Counted from the first letter of the stretch, positions 26,427 through 37,782 are shown. The stretch: DNA of 64,000 bases from an uncultured Steroidobacter sp. (GCA_937864115.1 CALMII010000005.1:1-64000); one strand, 5' to 3'. The notes: generated by a model from the sequence alone, not told the origin. Numbers and translations are program-made.

Positions 26427-26525
26427 GTTCCGACGATCTGCGCCGCAACGCTTGCCGCTGCGGAAATCCGCAGGTTAAATACGGCTTGCGCAACTTGCCG
26501 GACAGCGAAAAGCCAGAACCGACCG

Positions 26526-27302
26526 ATGCTCCAGGTCACCCCGGTACAGGCATTCACAGATAACTATATCTGGCTGATTCACTCGCCTCGCGACCAGCGG
26601 CAGGTCGTCGCGGTGGACCCGGGCGATGCCGCCCCCGTGCATCAGGCATTGGCCGATCGAGGTCTCCAGCTTTCGGGCATTCTGCTCACGCACCATCACC
26701 GCGATCATGTGGGGGGTGTCGTCGAGCTGCTACGTCAGACATCCGTAGCGGTGTTCGGGCCGGCAAATGAATCGGTGCCGGGCGAACCGACGCGAGTGCG
26801 AGGCGGCGACCGGGCGACGTTCGATTCGCTGGGCCTGCAGTTCGACGTGCTGGACGTGCCGGGTCACACTGCCGGGCACGTCGCGTACTGGGGCCACGGC
26901 GCGCTGTTCTGCGGCGACACCCTGTTCAGCGCCGGCTGCGGACGGCTCTTCGAAGGAACCGCGGAACAAATGCTCGCGTCGCTGGACCAATTCGCGGCGC
27001 TGCCGGAAGAGACCCGGGTCTACTGCGGCCACGAGTACACCGTGAGCAATCTGCGGTTCGCCCTGGCGGTCGAGCCGGACAACGAAGAATCGGCACGGTA
27101 TCTCGAGGAATGCCGCGGAAAACGGGCGCGGAATGAGGCAACGGTTCCCTCCGACATAAGGCGTGAGAGGAATGTGAATCCGTTCCTGCGGTGCCATCGG
27201 CATTCTGTGAAACAAGCCGCGGAAGCCAGGGCCGGTCGCGAGTTGAATCCTGTGGAAGTTTTCGCCGTCGTTCGCGAGTGGAAGGACGGCTTCAGAGGCT
27301 GA
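26526..27302 (+). CDS. gloB: Hydroxyacylglutathione hydrolase (glyoxalase II)
   Basis: A 258-residue metallo-beta-lactamase-fold enzyme that hydrolyses S-lactoylglutathione, the second step of methylglyoxal detoxification. VTPVQAFTDNYIW opens the protein; the di-metal motif THHHRDH spans 55-61; VPGHTAGHV, FCGDTLFSAGCGR and YCGHEYT follow in order. The ATG at 26526 gives the standard start; 41 extra upstream codons overlap the repeat region and are not used. Divergent from the YafS-like/rnhA unit. Confidence 0.95.
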   Translation: MLQVTPVQAFTDNYIWLIHSPRDQRQVVAVDPGDAAPVHQALADRGLQLSGILLTHHHRDHVGGVVELLRQTSVAVFGPANESVPGEPTRVRGGDRATFDSLGLQFDVLDVPGHTAGHVAYWGHGALFCGDTLFSAGCGRLFEGTAEQMLASLDQFAALPEETRVYCGHEYTVSNLRFALAVEPDNEESARYLEECRGKRARNEATVPSDIRRERNVNPFLRCHRHSVKQAAEARAGRELNPVEVFAVVREWKDGFRG

Positions 27303-27420
27303 TCGATTGGGTGGTTCTGACAACGTTCGCGACGCAATGCGGGCGAGGTGAAGAGCAAGGCATTGACGGGCCAACCCGGCCCATAGATTCGGGCGGCACG
27401 ACCCCCGACGTGGAGGATTG

Positions 27421-29094
27421 ATGGTTATGGTCCGTAGCAACCAGGCGGCGCTGCTCGCAGCTCTCCTTGCGACGTTCGCCCTCTTCACCGCCGGTTGCAG
27501 CCATGTGGCCACAGCCCCCTCCGAAGACGAAGACCCCGAACTGGTCGCCGCGGACGACGATTCGCCCTCCGAACCCACCAAGGTCGACGAAGCCGACATC
27601 GGCATCGCCGGCCCCTCCCAGATCGAAGACGCCATCGAGACGCTGGACGCCCAGGCGGGCGGTCAGTCGCTCGTCACCGTCGGCGGCGCCGAGGCGGCGA
27701 ATGGCGACCTGTTCGCACGCATCCGCGGCGGTTTCACGATCGAAGACATCGACCGTCCCGAGATCGACCGCGAACTGGCCTGGTACGTCAATCACCCGGC
27801 CTATCTCGACCGCACGTTCAAGCGCGGCGAGCGCTACCTCTATCACATCGTCAACGAACTCGAAGCGCGCAAGATGCCGCTGGAGCTGGCCCTGCTTCCG
27901 GTCGTCGAAAGTGCATTCAACCCGGTCGCCTATTCGCGCGCCCGCGCGTCGGGACTGTGGCAGTTCATTCCCGCCACGGGCCGCCGCTTCGGCCTGAAGC
28001 AGAACTGGTACTACGACGGTCGTCGCGACGTCACCGCAGCCACGACTGCCGCGATGGACTACCTGCAGTTCCTGGCCGATGAATTCGACGGCGACTGGTT
28101 GCTCGCAGTCGCGGCCTACAACTGTGGAGAAAACGCCGTCGCCCGCGCGGTGGCGCGCAATGCGGCGGCAGGCAAGCCGACGGACTTCTTCAGCCTCAAG
28201 CTGCCGAAGGAAACCCGCGCCTACGTTCCGAAACTGATGGCGATGCGCCGCCTGGTCGCAGACCCCGCGAGCCAGGGTCTGGCGTTCGCGCCGATTGCGA
28301 ATGTGCCCTACTTCGCCAAGGTCGATATCGGCGGGCAAATGGACCTGCAGGTGGCTGCCGAACTGGTCGAACTGCCGAAAGAAGAGCTGCTGGCTTTGAA
28401 TCCTGCGTTCAACCACTGGGTCACGGATCCGGATGGTCCGCATCACCTGCTGGTGCCGGTCTCGCACGAGGCACGTCTCGCCGAAGCCGTGGCTGCGCTG
28501 CCTCCCGAGAAGCGCGTCCGCGTCGTCTATCACCGCGTCCGCTCCGGCGACACCCTGGGCGAAATCGCCGACAAGTACGGCGTGTCGGTCGCGGCGCTGA
28601 AGGCGTCCAACAAGCTCCGCGGCACCATGATTCACCCCGGCCAGGATCTGCTGATCACGGCGGCGCCGCGCGGCATGGATACGCGCGTGGCCTACAGCGA
28701 CGATCCGGTGCCGAGTGCCCGCCGCAGCAAGTCGTCGTCGGGCAAACATGTCGTGCGCCGAGGCGACACCCTGTGGAGCATCGCCCGTGCGCACAGCATC
28801 ACCATGGACCGTCTCGCGAGCAGCAATGGCCTGCAGCGCGACAGCACGCTCTCCGTCGGCCAGGTGCTGGCGATTCCGGGCACCGCCACACTGGCTTCCA
28901 CGAATGCCGGTTCCATCGCATCGGAAGCGACCACCTACGTGGTACGCAGCGGCGACACGCTCTCGCGCATCGCCACCAGGTTCCGCGTCAGCATGTCCGA
29001 CCTGCTGGGCTGGAACAGCCTGAACACGTCCTCGATCATCAAGCCCGGCCAGCGGCTGGTGATGTATCGGGGCGGCAATCGCGCGGGGATCTGA
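27421..29094 (+). CDS. mltD: Membrane-bound lytic murein transglycosylase D with LysM repeats
   Basis: A 557-residue lipoprotein. The signal ends in the lipobox LFTAGC (C26). The SLT domain spans about 120-260 with catalytic Glu in LPVVESAFNP, then GLWQFIPATGRRFGL and VAAYNCGENAV. Three LysM domains follow (RVRSGDTLGEIADKYGV, VVRRGDTLWSIARAHSI, VVRSGDTLSRIATRFRV), ending in PGQRLV. It cleaves peptidoglycan glycan strands to anhydro ends. GGAGG lies four bases before the ATG at 27421. A TTGACG (27363) and TAGATT (27384) pair upstream has only 15 bases spacing, a weak promoter candidate. Confidence 0.94.
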   Translation: MVMVRSNQAALLAALLATFALFTAGCSHVATAPSEDEDPELVAADDDSPSEPTKVDEADIGIAGPSQIEDAIETLDAQAGGQSLVTVGGAEAANGDLFARIRGGFTIEDIDRPEIDRELAWYVNHPAYLDRTFKRGERYLYHIVNELEARKMPLELALLPVVESAFNPVAYSRARASGLWQFIPATGRRFGLKQNWYYDGRRDVTAATTAAMDYLQFLADEFDGDWLLAVAAYNCGENAVARAVARNAAAGKPTDFFSLKLPKETRAYVPKLMAMRRLVADPASQGLAFAPIANVPYFAKVDIGGQMDLQVAAELVELPKEELLALNPAFNHWVTDPDGPHHLLVPVSHEARLAEAVAALPPEKRVRVVYHRVRSGDTLGEIADKYGVSVAALKASNKLRGTMIHPGQDLLITAAPRGMDTRVAYSDDPVPSARRSKSSSGKHVVRRGDTLWSIARAHSITMDRLASSNGLQRDSTLSVGQVLAIPGTATLASTNAGSIASEATTYVVRSGDTLSRIATRFRVSMSDLLGWNSLNTSSIIKPGQRLVMYRGGNRAGI

Positions 29095-29109
29095 TTTCTT
29101 CTTTCCCCC

Positions 29110-29165
29110 TGTGGGGCCGGCTTCAGCCGGCCTTCTCTCGGAGTCAGGCTAAAGCCTGACCTACA
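29110..29165. repeat. REP/BIME element, copy 2
   Basis: TGTGGGGCCGGCTTCAGCCGGCC (29110-29132) and GTCAGGCTAAAGCCTGACCTACA (29143-29165) form two hairpins with outward TGTGGG and TGTAGG termini. It starts 15 bases after the mltD stop and ends 62 bases before fabI, so it can act as an mltD 3' structure. The order of arms is reversed relative to copy 1. Confidence 0.88.
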
Positions 29166-29227
29166 GTAAGAACAGGCCGTTCAGGCACAATACGTCTCCG
29201 ATTCCCTCTGCTGACCGGAGACAACGT

Positions 29228-30016
29228 ATGGGATTTCTAGCGGGCAAGCGCGCCCTGATCGTCGGCCTCGCCACCGAACGTTCCATTGCCCACGGCATCG
29301 CCACCGCGATGCGGCGCGAAGGCGCCGAACTGGCCTTCAGCTATCAGGAGCGCTTCAAGGATCGCGTGGAAGCCATGGCCGGCGATTTCGGCTCCACCAA
29401 CCTGCTCGAGATCGATGTGGCCAGCGATGACAGCATCCAGGCGGGCATCGATACGCTGCGCAAGAACTGGGACAGCCTGGACATCCTGGTCCACGCCGTG
29501 GCGTTCGCTCCTTCCGAGGCCATCCGCGGCAGCTTCACGGAATCGACCAATCGCGAGAACTTCCGCATTGCACACGACATTTCCAGCTACAGCCTGACCG
29601 CCCTGGCCAAGGCCGCGCAGCCGATGATGCAGGGCCGCAATGGCGCGCTGCTCACGCTCAGCTATCTGGGCGCCGTCCGTTCGCTGCCCAGCTACAACGT
29701 CATGGGCCTCGCCAAAGCCAGCCTGGAAGCGAGCGTGCGGTTCCTGGCGGCCGATCTGGGTCCGCGGGGCATCCGGGTGAACGGCATCTCTGCCGGCCCC
29801 ATCAAGACGCTGGCGGCCGCCGGCATCGGAGGCTTCCGGAACATGCTGAAGCATGTCGCTGCGATTGCGCCGATCCGCCGCAATGTGACGCCGGAGGATG
29901 TGGGAAATACCGCCGCGTTCCTGTGTTCGGATCTGGCGGCCGGCATTACGGGCGAAATCGTCTACGTCGACGGCGGCTTCAGCACCGTGGCCATGTCGTT
30001 CGGGGATGGGGAGTAG
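29228..30016 (+). CDS. fabI: Enoyl-[acyl-carrier-protein] reductase (NADH), FabI type
   Basis: A 262-residue SDR catalysing the last reduction of fatty-acid elongation. [15 protein letters not shown] is the NADH site, and Y146, Y156 and K163 ([19 protein letters not shown]) fall at the same numbers as in E. coli FabI. Length matches the family. CGGAGA precedes the ATG. Its stop is followed by a converging ppiD gene, with a hairpin cluster between. Confidence 0.96.
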   Translation: MGFLAGKRALIVGLATERSIAHGIATAMRREGAELAFSYQERFKDRVEAMAGDFGSTNLLEIDVASDDSIQAGIDTLRKNWDSLDILVHAVAFAPSEAIRGSFTESTNRENFRIAHDISSYSLTALAKAAQPMMQGRNGALLTLSYLGAVRSLPSYNVMGLAKASLEASVRFLAADLGPRGIRVNGISAGPIKTLAAAGIGGFRNMLKHVAAIAPIRRNVTPEDVGNTAAFLCSDLAAGITGEIVYVDGGFSTVAMSFGDGE

Positions 30017-30045
30017 CGACGAACGAAAGTGACGACGTCGCGTCG

Positions 30046-30104
30046 GTGACGAAGGTCAGACAGCCAGTCTTCCGACCTTCGCCACTGGGGTGACCGTCGT
30101 CACC
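30046..30104. terminator. Hairpins between converging fabI and ppiD
   Basis: GTGACGAAGGTC (30046-30057) pairs with GACCTTCGCCAC (30074-30085) with one mismatch, and GGTGAC-CGTC-GTCACC (30089-30104) forms a second hairpin abutting the ppiD stop. There is no strong U-run on either strand, so it may work in both directions by structure alone. The GTGACGAA words are those of the 9-base repeat between psd and epmA. Confidence 0.5.
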
Positions 30105-32000
30105 TCATTCGAATACCTTGTCGTTGCGGACGATCTTCGCCCTGCGCTCAGCCTCGGCGACGTAAGCGGCAAATTCCGCCCCGCCTGACTGCTGCTCGGC
30201 ACGACGCTGCCGCGCCGACCGATCGTTGGCCGACTCGCTGGCGGGATTGCCGGGGCGAACGCCGCTGAGCGAAAAGACCGCGACATTGCCGTCATCCGTC
30301 GTCGCCGTACCGAAGAACGGCTTTTCCGCCGAGGCCGTCGAGGCCGCTGCGAATGCGGCGCGGACAACGGCCGCAGGCGCGATCGTGTCCTGACGGGTGA
30401 CGAATCGACGACCCACCGGCTTCAGCGACGACTCGCTGGCAACGGCGGTCCACGAAGCGCCCTGCTGCAGTTTCGCCACGGCATCTGCGGCTCTCGCGTT
30501 GGCAGCGTCGCGGGCGCCCTGTACACGCAGTTGCGCATCGATCTGCGCGCGCACTTCGGCGAGCGGACGCGGCTCGGCGGGCTTGTGGTTGGCCACGCGC
30601 AGAACGATCGCACGATCCTCGCCGATGGCGACGAGCGGACTGTTACGTCCCTGCTCGAGCACTTCCTCGCTGAAGGCCGCTTCGATCACGCCGGGGTCCG
30701 AGCCCAGATCGCCGCCGCCTTCGCGACCGAAGCCGGGGATGGTCTTCACTTCGAGGCCGAGCTGTTTCGCGACCGAATCCAGCTCCGTCAGCGCGGAGAA
30801 TCCGAGATCCGCGAGCTTCTGGGATTCATCGTAGAAAATGCTCTGCGAACGATCCTTGCGGTATTCGGCTTCGAGTTCGGGCCGCACATCCTCGAACGGG
30901 CGGATCTGTCCCTTCTCGACGCCTTCCAGCTTGATGATGTGATAGCCGAATTGCGTCTTCACCGGTCCGGTGATGTCGCCGGGCTGCATGCTGAAGAGTG
31001 CGTCTTCGAAGGGACCGACGAACATGCCGCGCTGGGCCCAGCCCAGATCGCCGCCCTGCTGCGCCGAGCCTGGATCCTTCGAGTTCTGCTTCGCCAGTTC
31101 GGCAAAGTCGGCACCGGACTTCGCCTGCGCTGCGATCTCCCCGGCTTTCTTGCTGGCGGCCGCATCGTCGAGACCTTCGCTCGCCGTGATGAGCACGTGG
31201 CGCGCATGCCGACGTTCGGGCGACTCGAACTTTTCCTTGACCTGCTCGTAGTAGTCCTTGAGTTCCGCTTCGGTCACGGTGACCGAGCCTTCGGACTTCG
31301 CGCGCGTCAGTTCGACGTACTGCAGATCGACCGTTTCGGGCAGCAGGTAGTCGTCCTTGTGGGAGTCGTACCAGGACTGGATCTGCTCGTCGGTGACGTT
31401 GATGCTCGCGGAAAAATCGTTGGTGGCGATCAATGCATAGTCGATCTCGCGTTCCTGCTTCTCCAGCGCGAAACGACGTTCGAGTTCATACGGCGCAACG
31501 AATGCCGACTGCACCACGCCGCTCTGCAACTGCACGATGGCCATGTTGCTGCGCAGATCCGCTTCGAACTGCGGTTCGGTGCGGCCCTGCTGACGCAACA
31601 GCATCGCGTAACGATCGCGCGAGAACTTGCCGTCAACCTGCAACTCGGAAAATTCGCGGATGCGATTCGCAAGTTCTTCGTCGCCGACGCGATAGCCGAG
31701 CTCGTCGGCCCGCTGGGTCAGCAGCGTCGTGCGGATCTGCTCATCGAGGATGGCCTGCTGCTGGGCCTTCACCATGTCCGGCGGCACCTCGCCGCGCATC
31801 ATCTGCTGCAACTGCGACTGGCGGCGCTGCCAGGCGCTGCGCACGGTGTCGGCGGAAATCTTGGTGCCGTCGACTTTCGCCGCGAAACCCTGGGCGCTCG
31901 ATTGAAAATCGACCCCCCAGAAGACGAACACCACGGCGATCGCACCGAGGGCGATCGAGGCAACCCAGCCGCTGGCCTTGTCGCGAATTGATTGGAGCAT
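30105..32000 (-). CDS. ppiD: Peptidyl-prolyl cis-trans isomerase D (periplasmic folding factor)
   Basis: A 631-residue protein anchored by one N-terminal helix (about 12-35, GWVASIALGAIAVVFVFWGVDF) with the rest periplasmic. A SurA_N-like segment (about 35-160, VRSAWQRRQSQLQ, LREFSELQVDGKF-like) precedes a PpiC rotamase domain at about 268-365 (HARHVLITA, GGDLGWAQRGMFVGPFEDALFSM, TQFGYHIIKLE). It helps outer-membrane proteins fold after translocation. Its place downstream of lon-hupB-tRNA is the usual gammaproteobacterial order. Length is close to the 623-residue E. coli protein. Confidence 0.94.
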   Translation of the reverse strand: MLQSIRDKASGWVASIALGAIAVVFVFWGVDFQSSAQGFAAKVDGTKISADTVRSAWQRRQSQLQQMMRGEVPPDMVKAQQQAILDEQIRTTLLTQRADELGYRVGDEELANRIREFSELQVDGKFSRDRYAMLLRQQGRTEPQFEADLRSNMAIVQLQSGVVQSAFVAPYELERRFALEKQEREIDYALIATNDFSASINVTDEQIQSWYDSHKDDYLLPETVDLQYVELTRAKSEGSVTVTEAELKDYYEQVKEKFESPERRHARHVLITASEGLDDAAASKKAGEIAAQAKSGADFAELAKQNSKDPGSAQQGGDLGWAQRGMFVGPFEDALFSMQPGDITGPVKTQFGYHIIKLEGVEKGQIRPFEDVRPELEAEYRKDRSQSIFYDESQKLADLGFSALTELDSVAKQLGLEVKTIPGFGREGGGDLGSDPGVIEAAFSEEVLEQGRNSPLVAIGEDRAIVLRVANHKPAEPRPLAEVRAQIDAQLRVQGARDAANARAADAVAKLQQGASWTAVASESSLKPVGRRFVTRQDTIAPAAVVRAAFAAASTASAEKPFFGTATTDDGNVAVFSLSGVRPGNPASESANDRSARQRRAEQQSGGAEFAAYVAEAERRAKIVRNDKVFE

Positions 32001-32103
32001 GGTCGAGAACGCGCGAGTAGTTGACGACTAGTGAATGACGCGCCCGACGGAACGCGTCAGCTGATATCGGCAGAGAAAGTGGACGACGAACGATGCGAAT
32101 GCA

Positions 32104-32134
32104 GGCAAGACTGAATTCATGTTGTTGTCTTGCC
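32104..32134 (-). terminator. Inverted repeat downstream of tRNA-Asp
   Basis: GGCAAGAC (32104-32111) and GTCTTGCC (32127-32134) form an eight-pair stem with a 15-base loop, 30 bases beyond the tRNA-Asp 3' end and ahead of ppiD. It could end the tRNA transcript, but the loop is long and no U-run follows. Confidence 0.3.
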
Positions 32135-32164
32135 CGTCACTCTTCATTCGTCACCTGATGAAAA

Positions 32165-32241
32165 TGGCGGAGCGGACGGGACTCGAACCCGCGACCCTCG
32201 GCGTGACAGGCCGATATTCTAACCAGCTGAACTACCGCTCC
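32165..32241 (-). tRNA. tRNA-Asp (GTC)
   Basis: A 77-base tRNA on the minus strand: acceptor GGAGCGG pairs with CCGCTCC, discriminator G, encoded CCA at 32165-32167. The anticodon loop reads CCTGTCACG with GTC; GGTTCGAGTCC is the T arm. Decodes GAC/GAU. It lies 40 bases downstream of tRNA-Val and is probably on the same transcript. Confidence 0.97.
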
Positions 32242-32281
32242 GCGCTAAACCTGAAGACGTCCGGACTTGTTTGCCAAGGCG

Positions 32282-32357
32282 TGGTGGGTGCTGAGGGGAT
32301 CGAACCCCCGACATTCGCCTTGTAAGGGCGACGCTCTACCAGCTGAGCTAAGCACCC
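32282..32357 (-). tRNA. tRNA-Val (TAC)
   Basis: A 76-base tRNA: acceptor GGGTGCT pairs with AGCACCC, encoded CCA at 32282-32284, anticodon TAC in the loop of CGCCCTTACAAGGCG, T arm GGTTCGATCC. Upstream lies the 99-base gap after hupB, in which I saw no clear promoter, so read-through from hupB is possible. Confidence 0.97.
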
Positions 32358-32456
32358 TCTGCCGCCCGACACCCGATCGGATATCCGACGGATTCTTTCC
32401 AGGAAATCTTTGAAGAAACCTAAGGACTTACGTCCGGGGGGCCCTTCGAAGGCGCG

Positions 32457-32729
32457 CTAATTTACAGCATCCTTGAGGCCCTTGCCAGCCTTGAATCCGG
32501 GCACTTTGCTCGCGGCGATTTCGATGGTCTCGCCGGTGCGCGGATTGCGGCCGGAACGGGCAGCACGGGCCTTGACGACGAACGTGCCGAATCCCAGCAG
32601 GGACACGGAGTCGCCGGATTTCAGGGCCGAAACGATGGAATCGAATACGGCATCGACCGCACGCGTCGCGTCGGCCTTCTGCAAACCAGTCTGTCCAGTC
32701 ACCGCATCGATCAGTTCGGCCTTGTTCAT
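32457..32729 (-). CDS. hupB: DNA-binding protein HU-beta
   Basis: A 90-residue histone-like protein that bends and compacts DNA as a dimer. It starts [25 protein letters not shown] and carries the family signature [22 protein letters not shown] with the DNA-inserting Pro, ending [21 protein letters not shown] precedes the ATG by seven bases. It follows lon in the conserved order and has its own promoter (see 32783). Confidence 0.97.
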   Translation of the reverse strand: MNKAELIDAVTGQTGLQKADATRAVDAVFDSIVSALKSGDSVSLLGFGTFVVKARAARSGRNPRTGETIEIAASKVPGFKAGKGLKDAVN

Positions 32730-32782
32730 TGCGCTTTCCTTCTTTGTAAGAGAACCGCGCCTGCTATCTCAGGCGGGGCGGC

Positions 32783-32812
32783 GTTATAGCAGCGTGGGGA
32801 AGAAAGAATCAA
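32783..32812 (-). promoter_or_regulatory. Sigma-70-type promoter of hupB
   Basis: On the minus strand TTGATT (32807-32812) and TATAAC (32783-32788) are separated by 18 bases, about 54 bases before the hupB ATG. Four of six and five of six consensus matches. Confidence 0.55.
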
Positions 32813-32825
32813 CCTGAAGGAACAC

Positions 32826-32858
32826 CGACGGGAACCCGCAATTCGCGAGCCCCCGTCG
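32826..32858 (-). terminator. Stem-loop after lon
   Basis: On the minus strand CGACGGG and CCCGTCG (7 pairs) enclose a further partly paired GC-rich segment, starting 27 bases beyond the lon stop. No U-run follows, so termination strength is uncertain. Confidence 0.4.
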
Positions 32859-32884
32859 TCATTCGACGGGCGAAATCGACGGTC

Positions 32885-35329
32885 TCAGTGTGCGCGGACC
32901 TGCTTCGGACTGCGTTTGCCGGCACGACGTGCACGACCCTTGTCGTTCCCGCGCGACGGCTCGGTGGCTGCACCGAGCGGCGCCGGCATGGCAGTGAGTG
33001 CCACCTGCAACACTTCGTCGATCCACTTGACCGGCTTGATCTCGAGACTGTCCTTGATGTTCTGCGGGATGTCGGCGAGATCCTTGGTGTTCTCATCCGG
33101 AATGAGAACCGTGCGAATGCCGCCGCGATGCGCGGCCAACAGTTTTTCCTTGAGGCCGCCGATCGGCAGCACCTGACCGCGCAGCGTGATTTCACCGGTC
33201 ATCGCCACGTCCGAACGTACCGGCATCTTCGTCAATGCGGAGACCAGCGCCGTGCACATGCCGATGCCGGCACTCGGTCCATCCTTCGGTGTCGCGCCTT
33301 CGGGCACGTGAATGTGCACGTCGGCCTTCTGATAGAAATCAGGATCGAGACCGAGGATGCTGGCGCGACTGCGCACGACCGTCATGGCCGCCTGAATCGA
33401 TTCCTGCATCACCTCGCCCAGCTGGCCGGTATGCGTCAGCTTGCCTTTGCCGGAGACGACGGCGGCTTCGATGGTCAACAGTTCGCCACCGACTTCCGTC
33501 CACGCCAGACCCGTCACCTGGCCGATCTGGTTCTGTTCTTCGGCAAGGCCGTAACGGAACCGGCGCACGCCCAGGAACTTGCTCAGATTCTTCGGCGTGA
33601 CGTTGACGACCTTCGTGTCCTTCTCGGTCAGCAACTGCTTCACCGACTTGCGGCAGATCTTCGAGACTTCGCGTTCGAGATTACGCACGCCGGCTTCGCG
33701 CGTGTAGTAACGGATGATGTCCATCACCGCCGTATCGGCGACCTTCAGCTCCGAAGTCTTCAATCCGTTCTGCTTCATCTGCTTCGGCACGAGATAGCGG
33801 CGCGCAATCGCGCTCTTCTCATCCTCGGTGTAGCCCGGCAGGCGGATGACTTCCATGCGATCCAGCAACGGCGCCGGAATGTTCAGGCTGTTGGCCGTGC
33901 AGACGAACATCACCTGCGACAGATCGAAATCGACTTCGAGATAGTGATCGTTGAACGTGGTGTTCTGCTCCGGATCCAGCACTTCCAGCAGCGCCGAGGA
34001 CGGATCGCCGCGGAAATCCATGGCCATCTTGTCGACTTCATCGAGCAGGAACAGCGGGTTCTGCACGCCCGTTTTCACCATGTTCTGGATGATCTTGCCG
34101 GGCATCGAACCGATGTACGTGCGGCGATGGCCGCGGATCTCGGCCTCATCGCGCACACCGCCGAGCGACATGCGCACGAACTTGCGATTGGTGGCGCGCG
34201 CGATCGACTGGCCGAGCGAGGTCTTGCCCACGCCCGGCGGACCGACCAGGCACAGGATCGGGCCTTTCAGCGTCTTCACGCGTTGCTGGACGGCGAGGTA
34301 CTCGACGATGCGCTCCTTCACCTTCTCCAGGCCGTAGTGATCCTCGTCCAGCACCTTCTCGGCGTTGCCGATGTCGTTCAGTACCTTGGTCTTCTTCTTC
34401 CACGGGCACTTCACCAGCCAGTCGACGTAGTTGCGGACCACGGTCGCCTCGGCCGACATCGGCGACATGAGCTTGAGCTTGTTGAGCTCTGACATGGCCT
34501 TGTCGCGCGCTTCCTTCGGCATGCCCGCCTTCTGGATGCGCTGTTCGAGTTCGGCGAGTTCGTTCGGCGCGTCCTCGATTTCGCCCAGTTCCTTCTGGAT
34601 CGCCTTCATCTGCTCGTTGAGGTAGTACTCGCGCTGGCTCTTCTCCATCTGCTGTTTGACGCGGCCGCGGATGCGCTTCTCGATCTGCAGCACATCCATC
34701 TCGCCTTCGATCAGCGCCAGGATGTGTTCGAGCCGTTTGCGAACGTCGTGGATCTCCAGGACCTTCTGCTTCGCATCGAGCTTGAGCGACATGTGTGCAG
34801 CAACGGTGTCGGCGAGCCGACCCGGCTGTTCGATGCCCGCCAGCGAAGTGAGGATCTCGGGCGGCACCTTGCGGTTGAGCTTCACGTACTGCTCGAACTG
34901 CGAGATGACCGAGCGCGACAGCACATCGATCTCGCGCTCGTCGAACTGTTCGACATCTTTCAGCGAACTGATGTCGGCGGAGAAATACTGGTTGGCGTAC
35001 AGCTTCTCGAGCTTGGCGCGCTCGATGCCTTCGACCAGCACCTTCACCGTGCCGTCGGGCAATTTGAGAAGCTGCAGGATCGTGGCGACCGTACCGAGGC
35101 GATAAAGATCCTGCGGACTCGGATCGTCCACGTCGGCCTGCTTCTGGGCGACCAGCAGGATCTGCTTGCCGGAGCGCATCGCCTGATCGAGGGCGAGGAT
35201 GGATTTCTCGCGACCGACGAACAGCGGAATCACCATGTGCGGGTACACGACGACATCACGCAACGGCAGCACGGGGATGGCCGATGGCGTACCGGGCTGC
35301 TGCTCAACTTCGGGGGTGTCTGTGCTCAC
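32885..35329 (-). CDS. lon: ATP-dependent protease La
   Basis: An 814-residue soluble AAA+ protease degrading misfolded and regulatory proteins. The N-terminal substrate domain starts [15 protein letters not shown] (18-32); Walker A is GPPGVGKT (363-370), Walker [11 protein letters not shown]; the protease dyad is S686 in PKDGPSAGI and K729 in GGLKEKL, with the standard spacing of 43. The C-terminal tail is basic ([11 protein letters not shown]). The start is a GTG at 35329. It is transcribed from a sigma-32-like promoter 50-70 bases upstream and follows clpX after a strong terminator. Confidence 0.97.
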   Translation of the reverse strand: MSTDTPEVEQQPGTPSAIPVLPLRDVVVYPHMVIPLFVGREKSILALDQAMRSGKQILLVAQKQADVDDPSPQDLYRLGTVATILQLLKLPDGTVKVLVEGIERAKLEKLYANQYFSADISSLKDVEQFDEREIDVLSRSVISQFEQYVKLNRKVPPEILTSLAGIEQPGRLADTVAAHMSLKLDAKQKVLEIHDVRKRLEHILALIEGEMDVLQIEKRIRGRVKQQMEKSQREYYLNEQMKAIQKELGEIEDAPNELAELEQRIQKAGMPKEARDKAMSELNKLKLMSPMSAEATVVRNYVDWLVKCPWKKKTKVLNDIGNAEKVLDEDHYGLEKVKERIVEYLAVQQRVKTLKGPILCLVGPPGVGKTSLGQSIARATNRKFVRMSLGGVRDEAEIRGHRRTYIGSMPGKIIQNMVKTGVQNPLFLLDEVDKMAMDFRGDPSSALLEVLDPEQNTTFNDHYLEVDFDLSQVMFVCTANSLNIPAPLLDRMEVIRLPGYTEDEKSAIARRYLVPKQMKQNGLKTSELKVADTAVMDIIRYYTREAGVRNLEREVSKICRKSVKQLLTEKDTKVVNVTPKNLSKFLGVRRFRYGLAEEQNQIGQVTGLAWTEVGGELLTIEAAVVSGKGKLTHTGQLGEVMQESIQAAMTVVRSRASILGLDPDFYQKADVHIHVPEGATPKDGPSAGIGMCTALVSALTKMPVRSDVAMTGEITLRGQVLPIGGLKEKLLAAHRGGIRTVLIPDENTKDLADIPQNIKDSLEIKPVKWIDEVLQVALTAMPAPLGAATEPSRGNDKGRARRAGKRSPKQVRAH

Positions 35330-35375
35330 GCTCGTTACCTGGCAGATGAAGCGCTGGAAGCGCTGACGGATCGAT

Positions 35376-35402
35376 CATCGGGGACCGACCGGGAATCTCA
35401 AG
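35376..35402 (-). promoter_or_regulatory. Sigma-32 (heat-shock) promoter of lon
   Basis: On the minus strand CTTGAGA (35396-35402) and CCCCGAT (35377-35383) are separated by 12 bases. The RpoH consensus is CTTGAAA, 11-16 bases, CCCCATnT, so both boxes fit well. The predicted start lies about 40 bases before the lon GTG. lon is a heat-shock gene in related bacteria. Confidence 0.7.
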
Positions 35403-35535
35403 TGAAAATACCGGAAGCGGCTACCTGCTGCCAGCGGCATCCGCACGCAATTCGTCGGCGCATGTGCCGACATGGCTACGCGGTGGCGCAATGCAGGTGA
35501 TGTCGCACACTGTCGAGTGATCACCGGCACAAATG

Positions 35536-35563
35536 AAAAGGGCGCCACGAGGGCGCCCCTTTA
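35536..35563 (-). terminator. Intrinsic terminator of clpX
   Basis: Read on the minus strand just after the clpX stop: AAAGGGGCGCC, loop CTCGT, GGCGCCCTTTT. A ten-pair GC stem with an A-run before and U-run after is a classic rho-independent terminator and separates clpX from lon transcription. Confidence 0.88.
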
Positions 35564-35584
35564 AGCCAATCCCTGAATGCGCGG

Positions 35585-36901
<1,317 letters not shown>

Positions 36902-36975
36902 GAGTCACCCATCACATGGCCTGTTAGAGGCTGTAAATTGCCGCGTTTTCGCGCATTTCAACGCGGTGCCGGGGC

Positions 36976-37005
36976 TATATAGCACGCGTCCCCATCAAGG
37001 CGCAA
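36976..37005 (-). promoter_or_regulatory. Candidate sigma-70 promoter of clpX
   Basis: On the minus strand TTGCGC (37000-37005) and TATATA (36976-36981) are 18 bases apart, 75 bases before the clpX ATG. The -10 is good, the -35 moderate. It would allow clpX expression independent of clpP. Confidence 0.45.
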
Positions 37006-37065
37006 AGAAGCCCCTCCCGGGTCTGACAGAATGCACCGGGAGTCGGGAATACGCTGTCACTTCAA

Positions 37066-37698
37066 TCATTTAGCCCCGACCGACGGGACCAGTTCGCGCT
37101 GTTCGAGCACGCGATCGATGAGCCCGTAGGCCGCGGCGGCCTCACCGCTCATGAAGTTGTCGCGATCAGTGTCCTTGGCGATCTTCTCGATGCTCTGACC
37201 CGTGTGCCTGGCCAGAATCTTGTTGAGGCGATTGCGGGTTTCCAGCACTTCGCGGGCATGGATGTCGATGTCCGAGGCCTGGCCCTGGAAGCCGGCCAGC
37301 GGCTGGTGAATCATGATCCGCGAGTGCGGCAGCGAATAACGCTTGCCCTTGGTGCCGCCCGACAGCAGCACCGCACCCATGCTGGCCGCCTGACCGATGC
37401 ACATCGTGCTGACGTCGCACTTGATGAACTGCATCGTGTCGTAGATCGACAGCCCGGCGCTGACCGAACCGCCCGGCGAATTGATGTACAGCGCGATGTC
37501 CTTCTCGGGATTTTCGGATTCCAGGAACAGGAGCTGCGCCACGACCAGGTTGGCCATGTAGTCCTCGACCTGGCCGACGATGAAGATCACGCGCTCCTTC
37601 AGCAGGCGCGAGTAAATGTCGTAGGCGCGTTCGCCGCGAGCCGTCTGCTCGACCACCATCGGGACCAGATTCATAACCGGATTGGTTCTCACGCTCAT
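37066..37698 (-). CDS. clpP: ATP-dependent Clp protease proteolytic subunit
   Basis: A 210-residue serine peptidase forming the tetradecameric chamber used by ClpX. The triad is S106 (GQAASMGAV), H131 (RIMIHQP) and D180 (DTDRDNF). [23 protein letters not shown] marks the mature N-terminus. I take the ATG at 37698, eight residues before MNLVPM, by comparison with the short propeptide of the family; a longer opening to 37743 and a shorter one at 37674 are possible, and no start has a strong ribosome-binding site. It follows tig by 84 bases. Confidence 0.95.
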   Translation of the reverse strand: MSVRTNPVMNLVPMVVEQTARGERAYDIYSRLLKERVIFIVGQVEDYMANLVVAQLLFLESENPEKDIALYINSPGGSVSAGLSIYDTMQFIKCDVSTMCIGQAASMGAVLLSGGTKGKRYSLPHSRIMIHQPLAGFQGQASDIDIHAREVLETRNRLNKILARHTGQSIEKIAKDTDRDNFMSGEAAAAYGLIDRVLEQRELVPSVGAK

Positions 37699-37782
37699 GG
37701 GAATAGACCGTTTGCCGGGGACTCGCGGCTTAGTGTGCAGCAAAGCACGCGAGTCTGCTTACGCCGAAACGCTTGATTTTCG

